DNA of 64,000 bases. Source: Flavicella sp965243265 (GTDB lineage: Bacteria; Bacteroidota; Bacteroidia; Flavobacteriales; Flavobacteriaceae). Both the position numbers and the translations under genes were made by a program. This document shows, in pieces, positions 34,101-42,922 of the stretch (position 1 is its first letter; every line of letters begins with the position of its first letter). Under the pieces are notes generated by a model. It did no database searches. It saw nothing but the letters and a program-made list of their open reading frames with translations, and was not told where the DNA came from. Location: the NCBI GenBank assembly GCA_965243265.1, contig CBDEUL010000008.1, forward strand, positions 62,001 through 126,000, read 5' to 3'.

Positions 34101-34604
34101 ATGATTTATTATATTACGGGGGGTGAACGCTCAGGAAAAAGTGCTTATGCGCAAAAACTTGCTGAAGAATTGTCTGACACACCGTACTATTTGGCTACTT
34201 CTAGAATTTGGGACAAAGATTTTCAAAAACGAGTAGACCGTCATATTTCTGACAGGGATGAACGATGGACAACCCTAGAAGAAGAAAAAAACATCAGTAT
34301 TGTAATTCCTCCTAAAAGTGTGGTTGTTATTGACTGTGTAACCTTATGGCTTACCAATTTTTATACCGACACAAAATACAATGTACAGGAATCTTTGACT
34401 TTAGTTACTGAAGAAATTGAAAAGTTAAAAAACACAGATGCAACACTCATTATCATTTCTAATGAAATAGGAATGGGCGTTCATGCTGATACTGAAATTG
34501 GAAGAAAGTTTACAGAATTACAAGGTTGGACAAATCAAAAAATAGCAAAAATAGCAGACAAAGCTACCTTTATGGTTTCAGGTCTTCCAATGCAATTAAA
34601 ATAA
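34101..34604 (+). CDS. cobU: Adenosylcobinamide kinase / adenosylcobinamide-phosphate guanylyltransferase
   Basis: A 167-residue enzyme when started at the ATG at 34101 (MIYYITGGERSGKSAYAQKL). A longer frame from 34023 adds a non-conserved stretch. The P-loop is GGERSGKS. The guanylylated His lies in RVDRHISDRDERWTTLE. It phosphorylates adenosylcobinamide and then makes AdoCbi-GDP, the activated acceptor for the lower ligand. It heads the plus-strand operon cobU-cobT-cobS-cobC-btuF. No riboswitch is visible in front of it. Confidence 0.94.
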   Translation: MIYYITGGERSGKSAYAQKLAEELSDTPYYLATSRIWDKDFQKRVDRHISDRDERWTTLEEEKNISIVIPPKSVVVIDCVTLWLTNFYTDTKYNVQESLTLVTEEIEKLKNTDATLIIISNEIGMGVHADTEIGRKFTELQGWTNQKIAKIADKATFMVSGLPMQLK

Positions 34605-34637
34605 ATACCACTTCCCATTTTACAAAAGCTTTTTCTT

Positions 34638-35675
34638 ATGAAATTCAACATTCAAAAATTAGATTCCTCCCTAAAAAAAGAACTACAACATAAAATTGAT
34701 TTTAAGACAAAGCCCTTGGGATCTTTAGGTCTTCTAGAAAAAATTGCTGTGCAAATAGGTACTATTCAGAATACCTTAACTCCTGTAATTTCTAAACCCA
34801 CACTAGTTGTTTTTGCAGGAGATCATGGCGTTGTAAAAAACAATGCTGTAAGTCCTTTTCCACAAGAAGTTACAGCCCAAATGGTATTGAACTTTTTAAA
34901 CGGAGGTGCTGCCATAAATGTTTTCTGTGAACTGAACCGAATGGATCTAAAAATTGTAGATGCTGGTGTTAATTTTGATTTTGAACAAAACACATCACTT
35001 ATCAATTCTAAAATAGCTTATGGAACTAAAGATTATACTTTAGAAAAAGCCATGACAACGGAACAATGTACCAATGCTTTAAAAAAAGGAGCCCATATAA
35101 TAACTCAATTATACAGTTCTGGAAGCAATGTTATAGGCTTTGGTGAAATGGGAATTGGCAACACTTCTGCTGCCGCTTTACTGATGAGCCATTTTACCCA
35201 TATTCCTTTAGAAAACTGTGTTGGTAAAGGAACTGGATTGGATGATAAAGGAGTACAAACAAAACTTTCCGTTTTAAAGAAGGCTCAAAACTTGCATAAA
35301 AACTGTACCAACCCTAAAGAAATTTTAGAAGCTTTAGGAGGTTTTGAAATTGCCATGATGTGCGGTGCTATATTACAAGCAGCATCTTTAAAAATAACAA
35401 TTATTATTGATGGTTTTATTACTACTGCTGCCCTACTAGTAGCACATGCTATTGATAAAAACGTATTAGATTATTGCATCTTTTCTCATACTTCTGAAGA
35501 ACAAGGGCATCAAAAAATGCTAGAGTTTCTAAACCAAAAGCCATTATTAAATCTAGGACTCCGTTTGGGAGAAGGAACAGGAGCTGCACTCGCAATACCT
35601 ACCGTTAAAGCCTCTATTGCTTTTTTAAACAAAATGGCTTCTTTTGAAAGTGCTGGCGTAAGTAACAACTCATAA
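34638..35675 (+). CDS. cobT: Nicotinate-nucleotide--dimethylbenzimidazole phosphoribosyltransferase
   Basis: A 345-residue CobT. The N-terminal region KTKPLGSLGLLEKIAVQIG, the glycine-rich GFGEMGIGNTSAAALLMS and the C-terminal RLGEGTGAALAIP with the proposed catalytic Glu all match. It activates dimethylbenzimidazole or another base to the alpha-ribazole phosphate used as lower ligand. It is 33 bases after cobU and 13 before cobS. Which base the cell uses cannot be read from this protein. Confidence 0.95.
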   Translation: MKFNIQKLDSSLKKELQHKIDFKTKPLGSLGLLEKIAVQIGTIQNTLTPVISKPTLVVFAGDHGVVKNNAVSPFPQEVTAQMVLNFLNGGAAINVFCELNRMDLKIVDAGVNFDFEQNTSLINSKIAYGTKDYTLEKAMTTEQCTNALKKGAHIITQLYSSGSNVIGFGEMGIGNTSAAALLMSHFTHIPLENCVGKGTGLDDKGVQTKLSVLKKAQNLHKNCTNPKEILEALGGFEIAMMCGAILQAASLKITIIIDGFITTAALLVAHAIDKNVLDYCIFSHTSEEQGHQKMLEFLNQKPLLNLGLRLGEGTGAALAIPTVKASIAFLNKMASFESAGVSNNS

Positions 35676-35688
35676 ACTACGAAACTAC

Positions 35689-36453
35689 ATGAAAAAACAA
35701 CTTCATATTTTTTTAACTGCCTTAATGTTTTTTACTCGTATTCCCTGTCCGAAATGGGTAGATCATAACGCTGAAATTTTAAACAAGAGTACCCGCTATT
35801 TTTCATTAGTTGGTATTTTAGTAGGGCTTATTTCTGGGTCTATTTATCTAATCTCGTCCCTTCTATTTTCTAATGAAATAGCACTCATTTTAAGTATGGT
35901 AGCTTCCGTATGGACAACAGGGGCTTTTCATGAAGATGGTTTTGCTGATGTTTGCGATGGCTTTGGTGGCGGTTGGACAAAAGACAAAATACTTACCATT
36001 ATGAAAGACTCTAGAGTAGGAACTTATGGAATTGTAGGAATCATTTTTATTTTGAGTTTAAAGTTTTTAACCCTAAATGAATTACCCCCTGAACATATTT
36101 TCCTTATCATAATTTCTGGACATAGTATCAGTAGATTTATTGCCACACTGTTAATTTACCAATACCCATATGTTAGGGATACAGATGATAGTAAAGCCAA
36201 ACCAGCAGCAAACAACATGCCCATGGATTCTCTCATATTCAGTGCTTTCTTTGGTTTGCTTCCTCTTGTGTTTTTCCAAAACAATTTGGTGTTCCTCGTT
36301 TTAATTCCACTAGTTCTAACCTTTTGGTGGATGGGTTCTTTTTTCAAAAAATGGATCGGTGGTCAAACAGGAGATTGTGCAGGATCACTACAACAATTGT
36401 CTGAAGTCATATTTTACTTAAGCCTTTTAGCACTATGGAAATTTATTTGGTAA
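35689..36453 (+). CDS. cobS: Adenosylcobinamide-GDP ribazoletransferase (cobalamin synthase)
   Basis: A 254-residue integral membrane protein with several hydrophobic helices. It carries the family motif HEDGFADVCDGFGGGWTKDKILTIMKDSRVGTYG, whose Asp residues bind Mg. It joins AdoCbi-GDP with alpha-ribazole phosphate at the inner membrane. Its last 19 bases overlap the start of cobC, so the two are probably translationally coupled. Confidence 0.95.
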   Translation: MKKQLHIFLTALMFFTRIPCPKWVDHNAEILNKSTRYFSLVGILVGLISGSIYLISSLLFSNEIALILSMVASVWTTGAFHEDGFADVCDGFGGGWTKDKILTIMKDSRVGTYGIVGIIFILSLKFLTLNELPPEHIFLIIISGHSISRFIATLLIYQYPYVRDTDDSKAKPAANNMPMDSLIFSAFFGLLPLVFFQNNLVFLVLIPLVLTFWWMGSFFKKWIGGQTGDCAGSLQQLSEVIFYLSLLALWKFIW

Positions 36454-36992
36454 GACACACCACTCCTCATATAGAAAAAGGTATTTGTTACGGTCAATCT
36501 GACATTGAGCTCACCAAAGACTTTCCATTAGAAAGCAAAGAAATTATAAAAAAGATTCCTTTTTCTAAAAATACAGTTGTTTACAGTAGCCCTCTAAAAA
36601 GGTGTACACAACTAGCAGCTCTATTTTCTAAAAATTATAAAACAAATTCTAGTTTACTAGAGCTAAATTTTGGCGATTGGGAACTAAAAAAGTGGGATAC
36701 CATTCCTAAAAAAGAATTAACTCCTTGGATGGAAAATTTTGTGGAAGTAACTGTTCCCAATGGAGAATCTTATATAGACTTATACACACGTGTTCTTTCT
36801 TTTTACAAAAAAATAACCAAATCCAAACCAGATAGAATCATATTTATAACTCATGGAGGAGTTATTAGAAGCCTACTCGCCCACCTCACTAAAACCCCGT
36901 TAAAAGATTCTTTTAATATAAAAGTCACCTATGGTCAAATAAGTAAAATTACCATCTCTTCTGAAAAAACTACAGTTATCCCTACCTTATAA
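36435..36992 (+). CDS. cobC: Alpha-ribazole phosphatase (histidine phosphatase family)
   Basis: A 185-residue phosphatase. The catalytic RHTTP motif is at the N terminus, followed by GICYGQSDIEL, which is typical of CobC. NFGDWELKKWD and the second catalytic His in THGGVIRSL follow. It removes the 5'-phosphate from alpha-ribazole phosphate or adenosylcobalamin phosphate, the last step of nucleotide-loop assembly. The start lies inside the 3' end of cobS. Confidence 0.92.
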   Translation: MEIYLVRHTTPHIEKGICYGQSDIELTKDFPLESKEIIKKIPFSKNTVVYSSPLKRCTQLAALFSKNYKTNSSLLELNFGDWELKKWDTIPKKELTPWMENFVEVTVPNGESYIDLYTRVLSFYKKITKSKPDRIIFITHGGVIRSLLAHLTKTPLKDSFNIKVTYGQISKITISSEKTTVIPTL

Positions 36993-37000
36993 ACACAAAT

Positions 37001-38128
37001 ATGATTTTTAAAAAACTTTTTATAGCACTTATAACAATTGTCTTTACAAATTCTTGTACCTCAAAAAAAGACTCACAAAAAACAACTAATCAAAAGCAAT
37101 TAGAATATGCCAAAGGCTTTTTAATTGAAACTTATAATGGTTATAAAAAAGTAACTATAAAGCAACCCTATCAGAATGCAAAAACTACTTTTGAATACCT
37201 GCTCGTTCCTAAAGGAAAAAATATTCCCAAGCATAAAAACACCACACAAATTATACGAACACCTATTGAGAGAATAGTAGTTACCTCAACTTCTCATATT
37301 CCCTTATTAGAATTATTAAATGAAGAAGGTTCTTTGGTAGGTTTTCCTAATACTGATTTTGTGTCTTCTAGAAAAACAAGAGCTTTGATAGATACTAAAA
37401 AAGTACAAGACCTAGGAAAAGAACAAAATATAAACACCGAAATACTTTTGGCTTTACAACCTGAACTTGTAATTAGTTTTGCCGTTAACAAGCCCAATAA
37501 ATCATTTTCTACACTTCAAAAAATGGGAGTTCCTATTCTCTTGAATGGTGATTGGTTAGAAAAAACTCCTTTGGCTAGAGCTGAATGGATTCAACTTTTT
37601 GGAGCCCTATACCATAAAGAAAAACAAGCTGATAGTATTTTTAAGCATATAAAAACAGAATACAACAAAGCAAAAACAATTGCCTTACAAGCTAAAAGAA
37701 AACCAACGGTATTGTCTGGTTCTATATTTCAAGATGTTTGGTATTTACCCGCTGGTGAAAGTTTTATTGCTACTTATTTTAAAGATGCACAAACCAACTA
37801 CCTTTGGGAAAACACTTCTGGTACAGGAAGCTTATCTTTAAATTTTGAGAATGTTTTTGAAAAAGGTAAAAATGCTGATTTTTGGTTGGGTTGTGGCCTA
37901 TACGATTCTAAAGAAAAACTAAACACAGGAAACAAGCACTACAAAAACTTTGATGCCTATAACAGCAACACCATTTACACATTTGCTAAAAATAAAGGTA
38001 CTACTGGTGGACTTCTCTATTTTGAATTAGGACCTATGAGACCTGACATTATTTTAAAAGATATTATTAAAGTCACACACCCTGAATTGTTACCAGACTA
38101 CACCCCTTACTTTTTTGAAAAATTGTAA
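37001..38128 (+). CDS. BtuF-like corrinoid ABC transporter substrate-binding lipoprotein
   Basis: A 375-residue protein with a signal peptide and lipobox ending in FTNSC. The periplasmic-binding (TroA/BtuF) fold is visible in TPIERIVVTSTSHIPLLELL, EILLALQPELVISFAVNKP and ADFWLGCGLYDSKEKL. It begins 8 bases after cobC, so it is the last gene of the cobalamin operon and should feed corrinoid to a BtuCD permease. No permease or ATPase gene is in this window. Cobalamin specificity rests on context; iron-siderophore binding proteins share this fold. Confidence 0.85.
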   Translation: MIFKKLFIALITIVFTNSCTSKKDSQKTTNQKQLEYAKGFLIETYNGYKKVTIKQPYQNAKTTFEYLLVPKGKNIPKHKNTTQIIRTPIERIVVTSTSHIPLLELLNEEGSLVGFPNTDFVSSRKTRALIDTKKVQDLGKEQNINTEILLALQPELVISFAVNKPNKSFSTLQKMGVPILLNGDWLEKTPLARAEWIQLFGALYHKEKQADSIFKHIKTEYNKAKTIALQAKRKPTVLSGSIFQDVWYLPAGESFIATYFKDAQTNYLWENTSGTGSLSLNFENVFEKGKNADFWLGCGLYDSKEKLNTGNKHYKNFDAYNSNTIYTFAKNKGTTGGLLYFELGPMRPDIILKDIIKVTHPELLPDYTPYFFEKL

Positions 38129-38198
38129 ATTTATTTTTTAATAACTGTTTTAACAGGTGTGTAATAGATTGATTACTCTTTAGAAATTATAAAGAACC

Positions 38199-38753
38199 AT
38201 GCAAAACAACACCGTAATAGAGATTGAATCAACCCAAGACTATTTAATCTATCAAGACATTGAAAATATTGATTTTATAGACCACTATCAGCTTTCAACC
38301 AAAAACCTTAAATACGCTCCTGAGCCTAAAGATTTAATGATTGCTTTTTTTAAATCATTTCCCACATTTTTCCGTACCCTATTACATACTAGAGAATTTT
38401 TTGCTAAATTTTTAAAACTAAAAACAGCTCCAAAATCTGAAAAAGACGCACGTATAGAAAAACTGCATCTCTTCAAAGGAGAAACTGGAGATAGCATTGC
38501 TCTTTTTGATGTGTTAGACAAAACAGAAAAAGAGCTATTAACAGGTCAAAATGATACTCACCTTGACTTTAGGTTATCTTTTATTACCTATAAATACAAC
38601 GATTCGATAAACTTAGAATTGGCAACTACTGTAAATATTCATAACAAAATAGGGAAACTTTATTTTTCTATAGTCCAACCAATTCATAAATTTTACATGA
38701 AAAAAATTCTAAAAAAAATGGAATTCGTTCTTTCTAATAAATCTTGGGAATAA
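38199..38753 (+). CDS. DUF2867 domain protein
   Basis: A 184-residue protein with no signal peptide. The order of an N-terminal strand region, a helical segment with Phe-rich stretches (IAFFKSFPTFFRTLLHTREFF), LDFRLSFITYKYN and the C-terminal IGKLYFSIVQPIHKFYMKKIL fits DUF2867, a START-like family of unknown ligand. It follows the cobalamin operon by 70 bases. There is no evidence that it belongs to it. Confidence 0.7.
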   Translation: MQNNTVIEIESTQDYLIYQDIENIDFIDHYQLSTKNLKYAPEPKDLMIAFFKSFPTFFRTLLHTREFFAKFLKLKTAPKSEKDARIEKLHLFKGETGDSIALFDVLDKTEKELLTGQNDTHLDFRLSFITYKYNDSINLELATTVNIHNKIGKLYFSIVQPIHKFYMKKILKKMEFVLSNKSWE

Positions 38754-38879
38754 TATAACATTTCTACCTTAGGCAAATTACTCTTATATAAATCAATTAT
38801 TGTAACTTTCATAAGTTTTTACAGTAACGTTATACAAACAATTTTACTTGTAAAACCTATTCTTTATAATATTGATTTT

Positions 38880-39722
38880 ATGAAACATATTCTTCTAAAC
38901 GACGGAAATAAAATACCTCTTGTTGGTTTTGGGACTTATAAATCTACCGAACAACAAGGTATTGAAGCTGTGAATTACGCCCTTCAAAATGGATATAGAT
39001 TGATAGACACTGCTGCAATCTATAAAAATGAAGAAGCCGTTGGAAAGGGGATTAAAATAAGTGGTATCCCTAGAGATGACATTTTTGTTACTACAAAGCT
39101 ATGGCGTGAACATTTAGGATACAATGCTACTAAAAGAGAACTAGAAAACTCATTAAAAAAACTGAACTTAGACTATGTAGATGCATACCTCATACATTGG
39201 CCTGCGAATGCTAAAAATTACGATAACTGGCAAAAAACCAATGCAGATACGTGGCGTGCTATGGAAAAACTACAAGCTGAAGGAAAAATAAAATCTATTG
39301 GTGTTAGTAATTTCTGGCAAGAACATTTTGAAGCTTTGTTTCAAACAGCAAATGTGCCACCCGCAATCAACCAAATTGAATTTCATCCAGGGTATTGGCA
39401 ACCAGCACTAGTGAATTATTGTAAAAAACAAAATATTGCTATTGAATCTTGGTCTCCTTTAGCTAGAGGAAGAGTTTTTGAAAATGAAATCTTAAAACAA
39501 ATTGCCAAAAAACACCAACAACCTATTGCTAAAGTCTGTTTGCGATGGGCTACCCAACACGATGCAATCATTATTCCTAAGTCTACCACACAAAAAAGAA
39601 TTCAAGAGAACATAGATTTATTTGATTTTGAATTATCAGAAAGTGATATGAAATTAATTGACAACCTTCCTCAAATAGGATTCAGTGGAGAGTTGCCCAA
39701 TATTTGGCCTGATAGACTTTAG
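38880..39722 (+). CDS. Aldo/keto reductase
   Basis: A 280-residue cytoplasmic NADPH-dependent oxidoreductase of the AKR superfamily. The catalytic tetrad is visible: Asp in LIDTAAIY, Tyr in IYKNEEAVG, Lys in VTTKLW and His in YLIHWP. The cofactor-binding end IIIPKSTTQKRIQENIDLFDF is present. It is closest to the small-chain 2,5-diketogluconate/aldehyde reductase type. The substrate is unknown. A hairpin terminator follows. Confidence 0.93.
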   Translation: MKHILLNDGNKIPLVGFGTYKSTEQQGIEAVNYALQNGYRLIDTAAIYKNEEAVGKGIKISGIPRDDIFVTTKLWREHLGYNATKRELENSLKKLNLDYVDAYLIHWPANAKNYDNWQKTNADTWRAMEKLQAEGKIKSIGVSNFWQEHFEALFQTANVPPAINQIEFHPGYWQPALVNYCKKQNIAIESWSPLARGRVFENEILKQIAKKHQQPIAKVCLRWATQHDAIIIPKSTTQKRIQENIDLFDFELSESDMKLIDNLPQIGFSGELPNIWPDRL

Positions 39723-39767
39723 AAAAACCATCTAAAAAAACTCTATTCATCACAGATATTACGAAAA

Positions 39768-39806
39768 AAATAAAGGCAGATAGTTTAAAATTATCTGCCT
39801 TTATTT
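39768..39806. terminator. Bidirectional terminator between aldo/keto reductase and DEAD-box helicase
   Basis: A 15-bp perfect stem (AAATAAAGGCAGATA) with a 9-base loop has A and T runs on both sides. It lies between converging genes. Confidence 0.88.
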
Positions 39807-39817
39807 TTTGTTCTATT

Positions 39818-41053
39818 CTAATACCAGCGTTTCTTTTTCTTTTTAGAAGCAACAGACTTACGTCCTTTTTTATGTTTACTTCCTTGTTTTTTATGAACCT
39901 CTGGTTTTGCTTTTGGGTCTAAAGGATATGGATGTTCTTCTTCAACCGTTATGTGGGTATTTATTAACTTTTGAATAGCTGCCAAATATACTTTTTCATC
40001 TGCTGAACAAAACGAATAAGACACGCCCATTTCTCCCGCTCTACCCGTACGACCTATTCTATGTACATACGTTTCTGGAACGTTTGGCAAGTCAAAATTC
40101 ACAACCGAATCAAGATTTTTAATATCAATCCCTCTAGCAGCTACATCGGTCGCTATCAAAATATTAACATCACCATTTTTAAACTTATTCATTGCAGCTT
40201 GACGTTCACTTTGAGGCTTATCTCCATGAACACTATCTACCTTATATCCATTTCTTTTAAGTGTCTTTTCTAGCTTAGCGACTCCAAATTTAGTTCTCCT
40301 AAAAATAATTATGTTTCCCTTTATTGTATTTCTCAATAAATGCAAACACAATTCTATTTTTTTAGGTTTTGGTGTGTAGTACAATAATTGTCCTACGTTT
40401 TTTGCTACTGATGATGTAGGGGCTACTTCTATTTTTTCTGGTGTGTTCAATACTCCTTTCGCCAACTCTACAACTTTATGTGGCATGGTTGCTGAAAACA
40501 ATAGACTTTGTTTTTCTTCTGGACATAAACGTTCTATCTTTTTAACATCGTCAATAAAGCCCATATCCAACATAAGATCTGCTTCATCTAATACCAATAC
40601 TTCAATAGAATCTAGATTTACAATATCTTGTTTGTGTAAATCTAACAAACGCCCTGGTGTAGCTATCAAAACATCTACTCCTTTTGCTAAAATATCTTTT
40701 TGAGGTTCTATAGAGGTTCCTCCAAAAACAACTGTAGTTCTTAAGTTTGTATATTTAGAATATGTTTTAAAGTTTTCTTCTATCTGAATTGCCAATTCCC
40801 TAGTTGGACTTACAACCAATGCTCTTGTTTTTTTACCTTTCTTTGGTGCATCTTGCTTGTCAAACAACAATTGTAAAATAGGCAATGCAAAAGCTGCCGT
40901 TTTTCCTGTTCCTGTCTGTGCAGATGCAATCACGTCCTTTTTATCCAAAACCGCCGGAATTGTTTGTTCTTGGATAAGTGTAGGTATGTCATATCCTTTT
41001 TCGGCTATTGCCTTTAAGATAGGTTTGTTAAGTTTTAAATCTTTAAAATTCAT
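39818..41053 (-). CDS. DEAD-box ATP-dependent RNA helicase (RhlE-like)
   Basis: A 411-residue protein with the two RecA-like domains of DEAD-box helicases: Q motif region YDIPTLIQEQTIP, motif I ASAQTGTGKT, motif II VLDEADLMLD, motif III LFSATMP and motif VI YVHRIGRTGRAG. A strongly basic tail (HKKGRKSVASKKKKKRWY) probably binds RNA. Such enzymes remodel ribosomal or messenger RNA and aid cold growth. Bacteroidota often carry several paralogues, so I give no gene symbol. Confidence 0.94.
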   Translation of the reverse strand: MNFKDLKLNKPILKAIAEKGYDIPTLIQEQTIPAVLDKKDVIASAQTGTGKTAAFALPILQLLFDKQDAPKKGKKTRALVVSPTRELAIQIEENFKTYSKYTNLRTTVVFGGTSIEPQKDILAKGVDVLIATPGRLLDLHKQDIVNLDSIEVLVLDEADLMLDMGFIDDVKKIERLCPEEKQSLLFSATMPHKVVELAKGVLNTPEKIEVAPTSSVAKNVGQLLYYTPKPKKIELCLHLLRNTIKGNIIIFRRTKFGVAKLEKTLKRNGYKVDSVHGDKPQSERQAAMNKFKNGDVNILIATDVAARGIDIKNLDSVVNFDLPNVPETYVHRIGRTGRAGEMGVSYSFCSADEKVYLAAIQKLINTHITVEEEHPYPLDPKAKPEVHKKQGSKHKKGRKSVASKKKKKRWY

Positions 41054-41126
41054 CTATTTTAGTTTTTAAGCAATCGCAATTTGTGTAATAAACAAATTAC
41101 TATACTTTCTACCAATAACTACATTG

Positions 41127-41360
41127 TTATTCTTCTTCGTAAGCTTTCATTTCTGCATCGTAAAAAGCTGATGCTTCTTCAATAAATTCCGCTACTAATA
41201 AAGACAGTTCTTCTTCATCGCTTCCTATCAAATCATCCCACATTTCAATTTCATCATCTTTTAAGTTAATGATAAATCGAGGAAATTCTGTATGAATCAC
41301 AAAGATATCGTCTTCGTTTGCTTGTGTATTATCACCTAATAAAAATTTAGGTAGTTCCAT
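41127..41360 (-). CDS. Small acidic conserved hypothetical protein
   Basis: A 77-residue, very acidic protein (EIEMWDDLIGSDEEELSLLVAEFIEEASAFYDAEMKAYEEE) with a beta-rich first half and a helical second half. No signal, metal-binding or catalytic motif is visible. It sits between MATE and helicase genes on the same strand, with a 37-base gap to MATE. I have no functional assignment. Its codon use and conserved-looking length suggest a real gene. Confidence 0.65.
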   Translation of the reverse strand: MELPKFLLGDNTQANEDDIFVIHTEFPRFIINLKDDEIEMWDDLIGSDEEELSLLVAEFIEEASAFYDAEMKAYEEE

Positions 41361-41397
41361 AATATTTCGTTTTTACAATTGTATTTACGGAACCTTT

Positions 41398-42756
41398 TTA
41401 AAGATTTTCTCCGTTTTCAACAATTAATTTATTTGTTAATTTTCGGAAGCGAAGATACAACATAATTGCCGATACGGTAAGTCCTACCAGTAAACCTATC
41501 CAAATTCCCATTGCTTCTAATTCCGTTTTTAAACCTAAATAATAACAGATAGGAAAACCTACTATCCAATAAGAAATAAAAGTAATTACCATAGGCATTT
41601 TTACATCTTGTAAACCTCTTAAAGCTCCTAAAAAGACTACTTGTATTCCGTCTGAAATTTGAAATAGTCCTGCTATTACTAACAATGAAGATGCTATTTC
41701 TATAACTTCAATAGAATCTATATAAGCATAGGGTAGTATATCTTTTAAAAGAATAAATCCTGCTGCAAAAAAAACATCTATAATTATCATTAATAAAAAA
41801 ACAGACATGGCAATTCTACGCAACTCTTTAAAATTTTTCAATCCTTTTTGGTTTCCTACTCTAACGGTTGCCGTTACTCCTAAACCTACAGCTATCATAT
41901 AGGTCATAGTTGCCAAGTTCAGACTAATTTGATTGGCCGCTTGTGCCAAAGTACCTATTTTTCCTGCTAATAAAATACCTGTAGCAAAAATTCCTATTTC
42001 AAAAAGCATTTGCAATGCACTCGGATACCCTAAATCGAATACTTTCACCAATACCTTTTTTTTCATTTCTGAAAAGCGAATTTTACATACAAAATCTTTA
42101 AATGCATTTTTAGTATGTACCATATACATGATAAAAGCCAACATAGCAACCCGAGATATCAAAGTTCCCAAGCCTGCTCCTATCAATTCTAATCTTGGAA
42201 AACCAAACTTCCCATAAATCAAAACATAGTTCAATCCTATATTTACAATATTAGATATGATGGCTGCTCGCATTGCATACTTGGTTTGCGACAAACCATC
42301 TGCAAACTGCTTGTATGCTTGAAACACCAATAAGGGTACCATAGAATAGGCCACAATATCAAAATAGGGCAAAGCGTAGGCAACCACTTCTTCTGGTTGA
42401 TCCATAACAGACATCATAGGTTTCATCAAAAATAAAACCCCACAAAGTACCAAGCCTAGAATAAACGACATAGAAATACCGTGTTGAAAATAGCTCTTAC
42501 CGTTTTTGTAATTTTTTTCACCGTCTGCTTCTGCTACTAATGGGGTTATTGCCAATGTAAATCCAATACCTACACTAAATGCTATAAAAGCTAAACTGTT
42601 AGCCAAAGAAACAGCTGCCAAAGGTGCTGCTCCTAATTCACCTACCATAATATTATCTGCAAAGCCTACCAATATGTGTCCCAATTGCCCAAGCATTACT
42701 GGATAGGCCAATTGCATATTCTTTTTAAACTCTGATGTATATTGTGATAAATTCAC
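41398..42756 (-). CDS. MATE family multidrug/cation exporter
   Basis: A 452-residue protein with twelve predicted membrane helices in two halves. The N-terminal MLGQLGHILVGFADNIMVGELGAAPLAA is diagnostic of MATE transporters, which export cationic compounds in exchange for Na+ or H+. The NorM subgroup fits best. Substrates cannot be predicted. No regulator is adjacent. Confidence 0.92.
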   Translation of the reverse strand: MNLSQYTSEFKKNMQLAYPVMLGQLGHILVGFADNIMVGELGAAPLAAVSLANSLAFIAFSVGIGFTLAITPLVAEADGEKNYKNGKSYFQHGISMSFILGLVLCGVLFLMKPMMSVMDQPEEVVAYALPYFDIVAYSMVPLLVFQAYKQFADGLSQTKYAMRAAIISNIVNIGLNYVLIYGKFGFPRLELIGAGLGTLISRVAMLAFIMYMVHTKNAFKDFVCKIRFSEMKKKVLVKVFDLGYPSALQMLFEIGIFATGILLAGKIGTLAQAANQISLNLATMTYMIAVGLGVTATVRVGNQKGLKNFKELRRIAMSVFLLMIIIDVFFAAGFILLKDILPYAYIDSIEVIEIASSLLVIAGLFQISDGIQVVFLGALRGLQDVKMPMVITFISYWIVGFPICYYLGLKTELEAMGIWIGLLVGLTVSAIMLYLRFRKLTNKLIVENGENL

Positions 42757-42922
42757 GAAATGGTGTATAAAATTTAGACCGCAAAGATACAGCCATTATT
42801 TGACAGGAAAGCTTAATCTAAAAACATTCTCAAAATGTCCTTTTACAACAGTGCAATACTTCTTAAATTTTATACAGGTTTTAATTTATGTCGTGTGATT
42901 AAAAAATGCTGTATTTCAGAAA

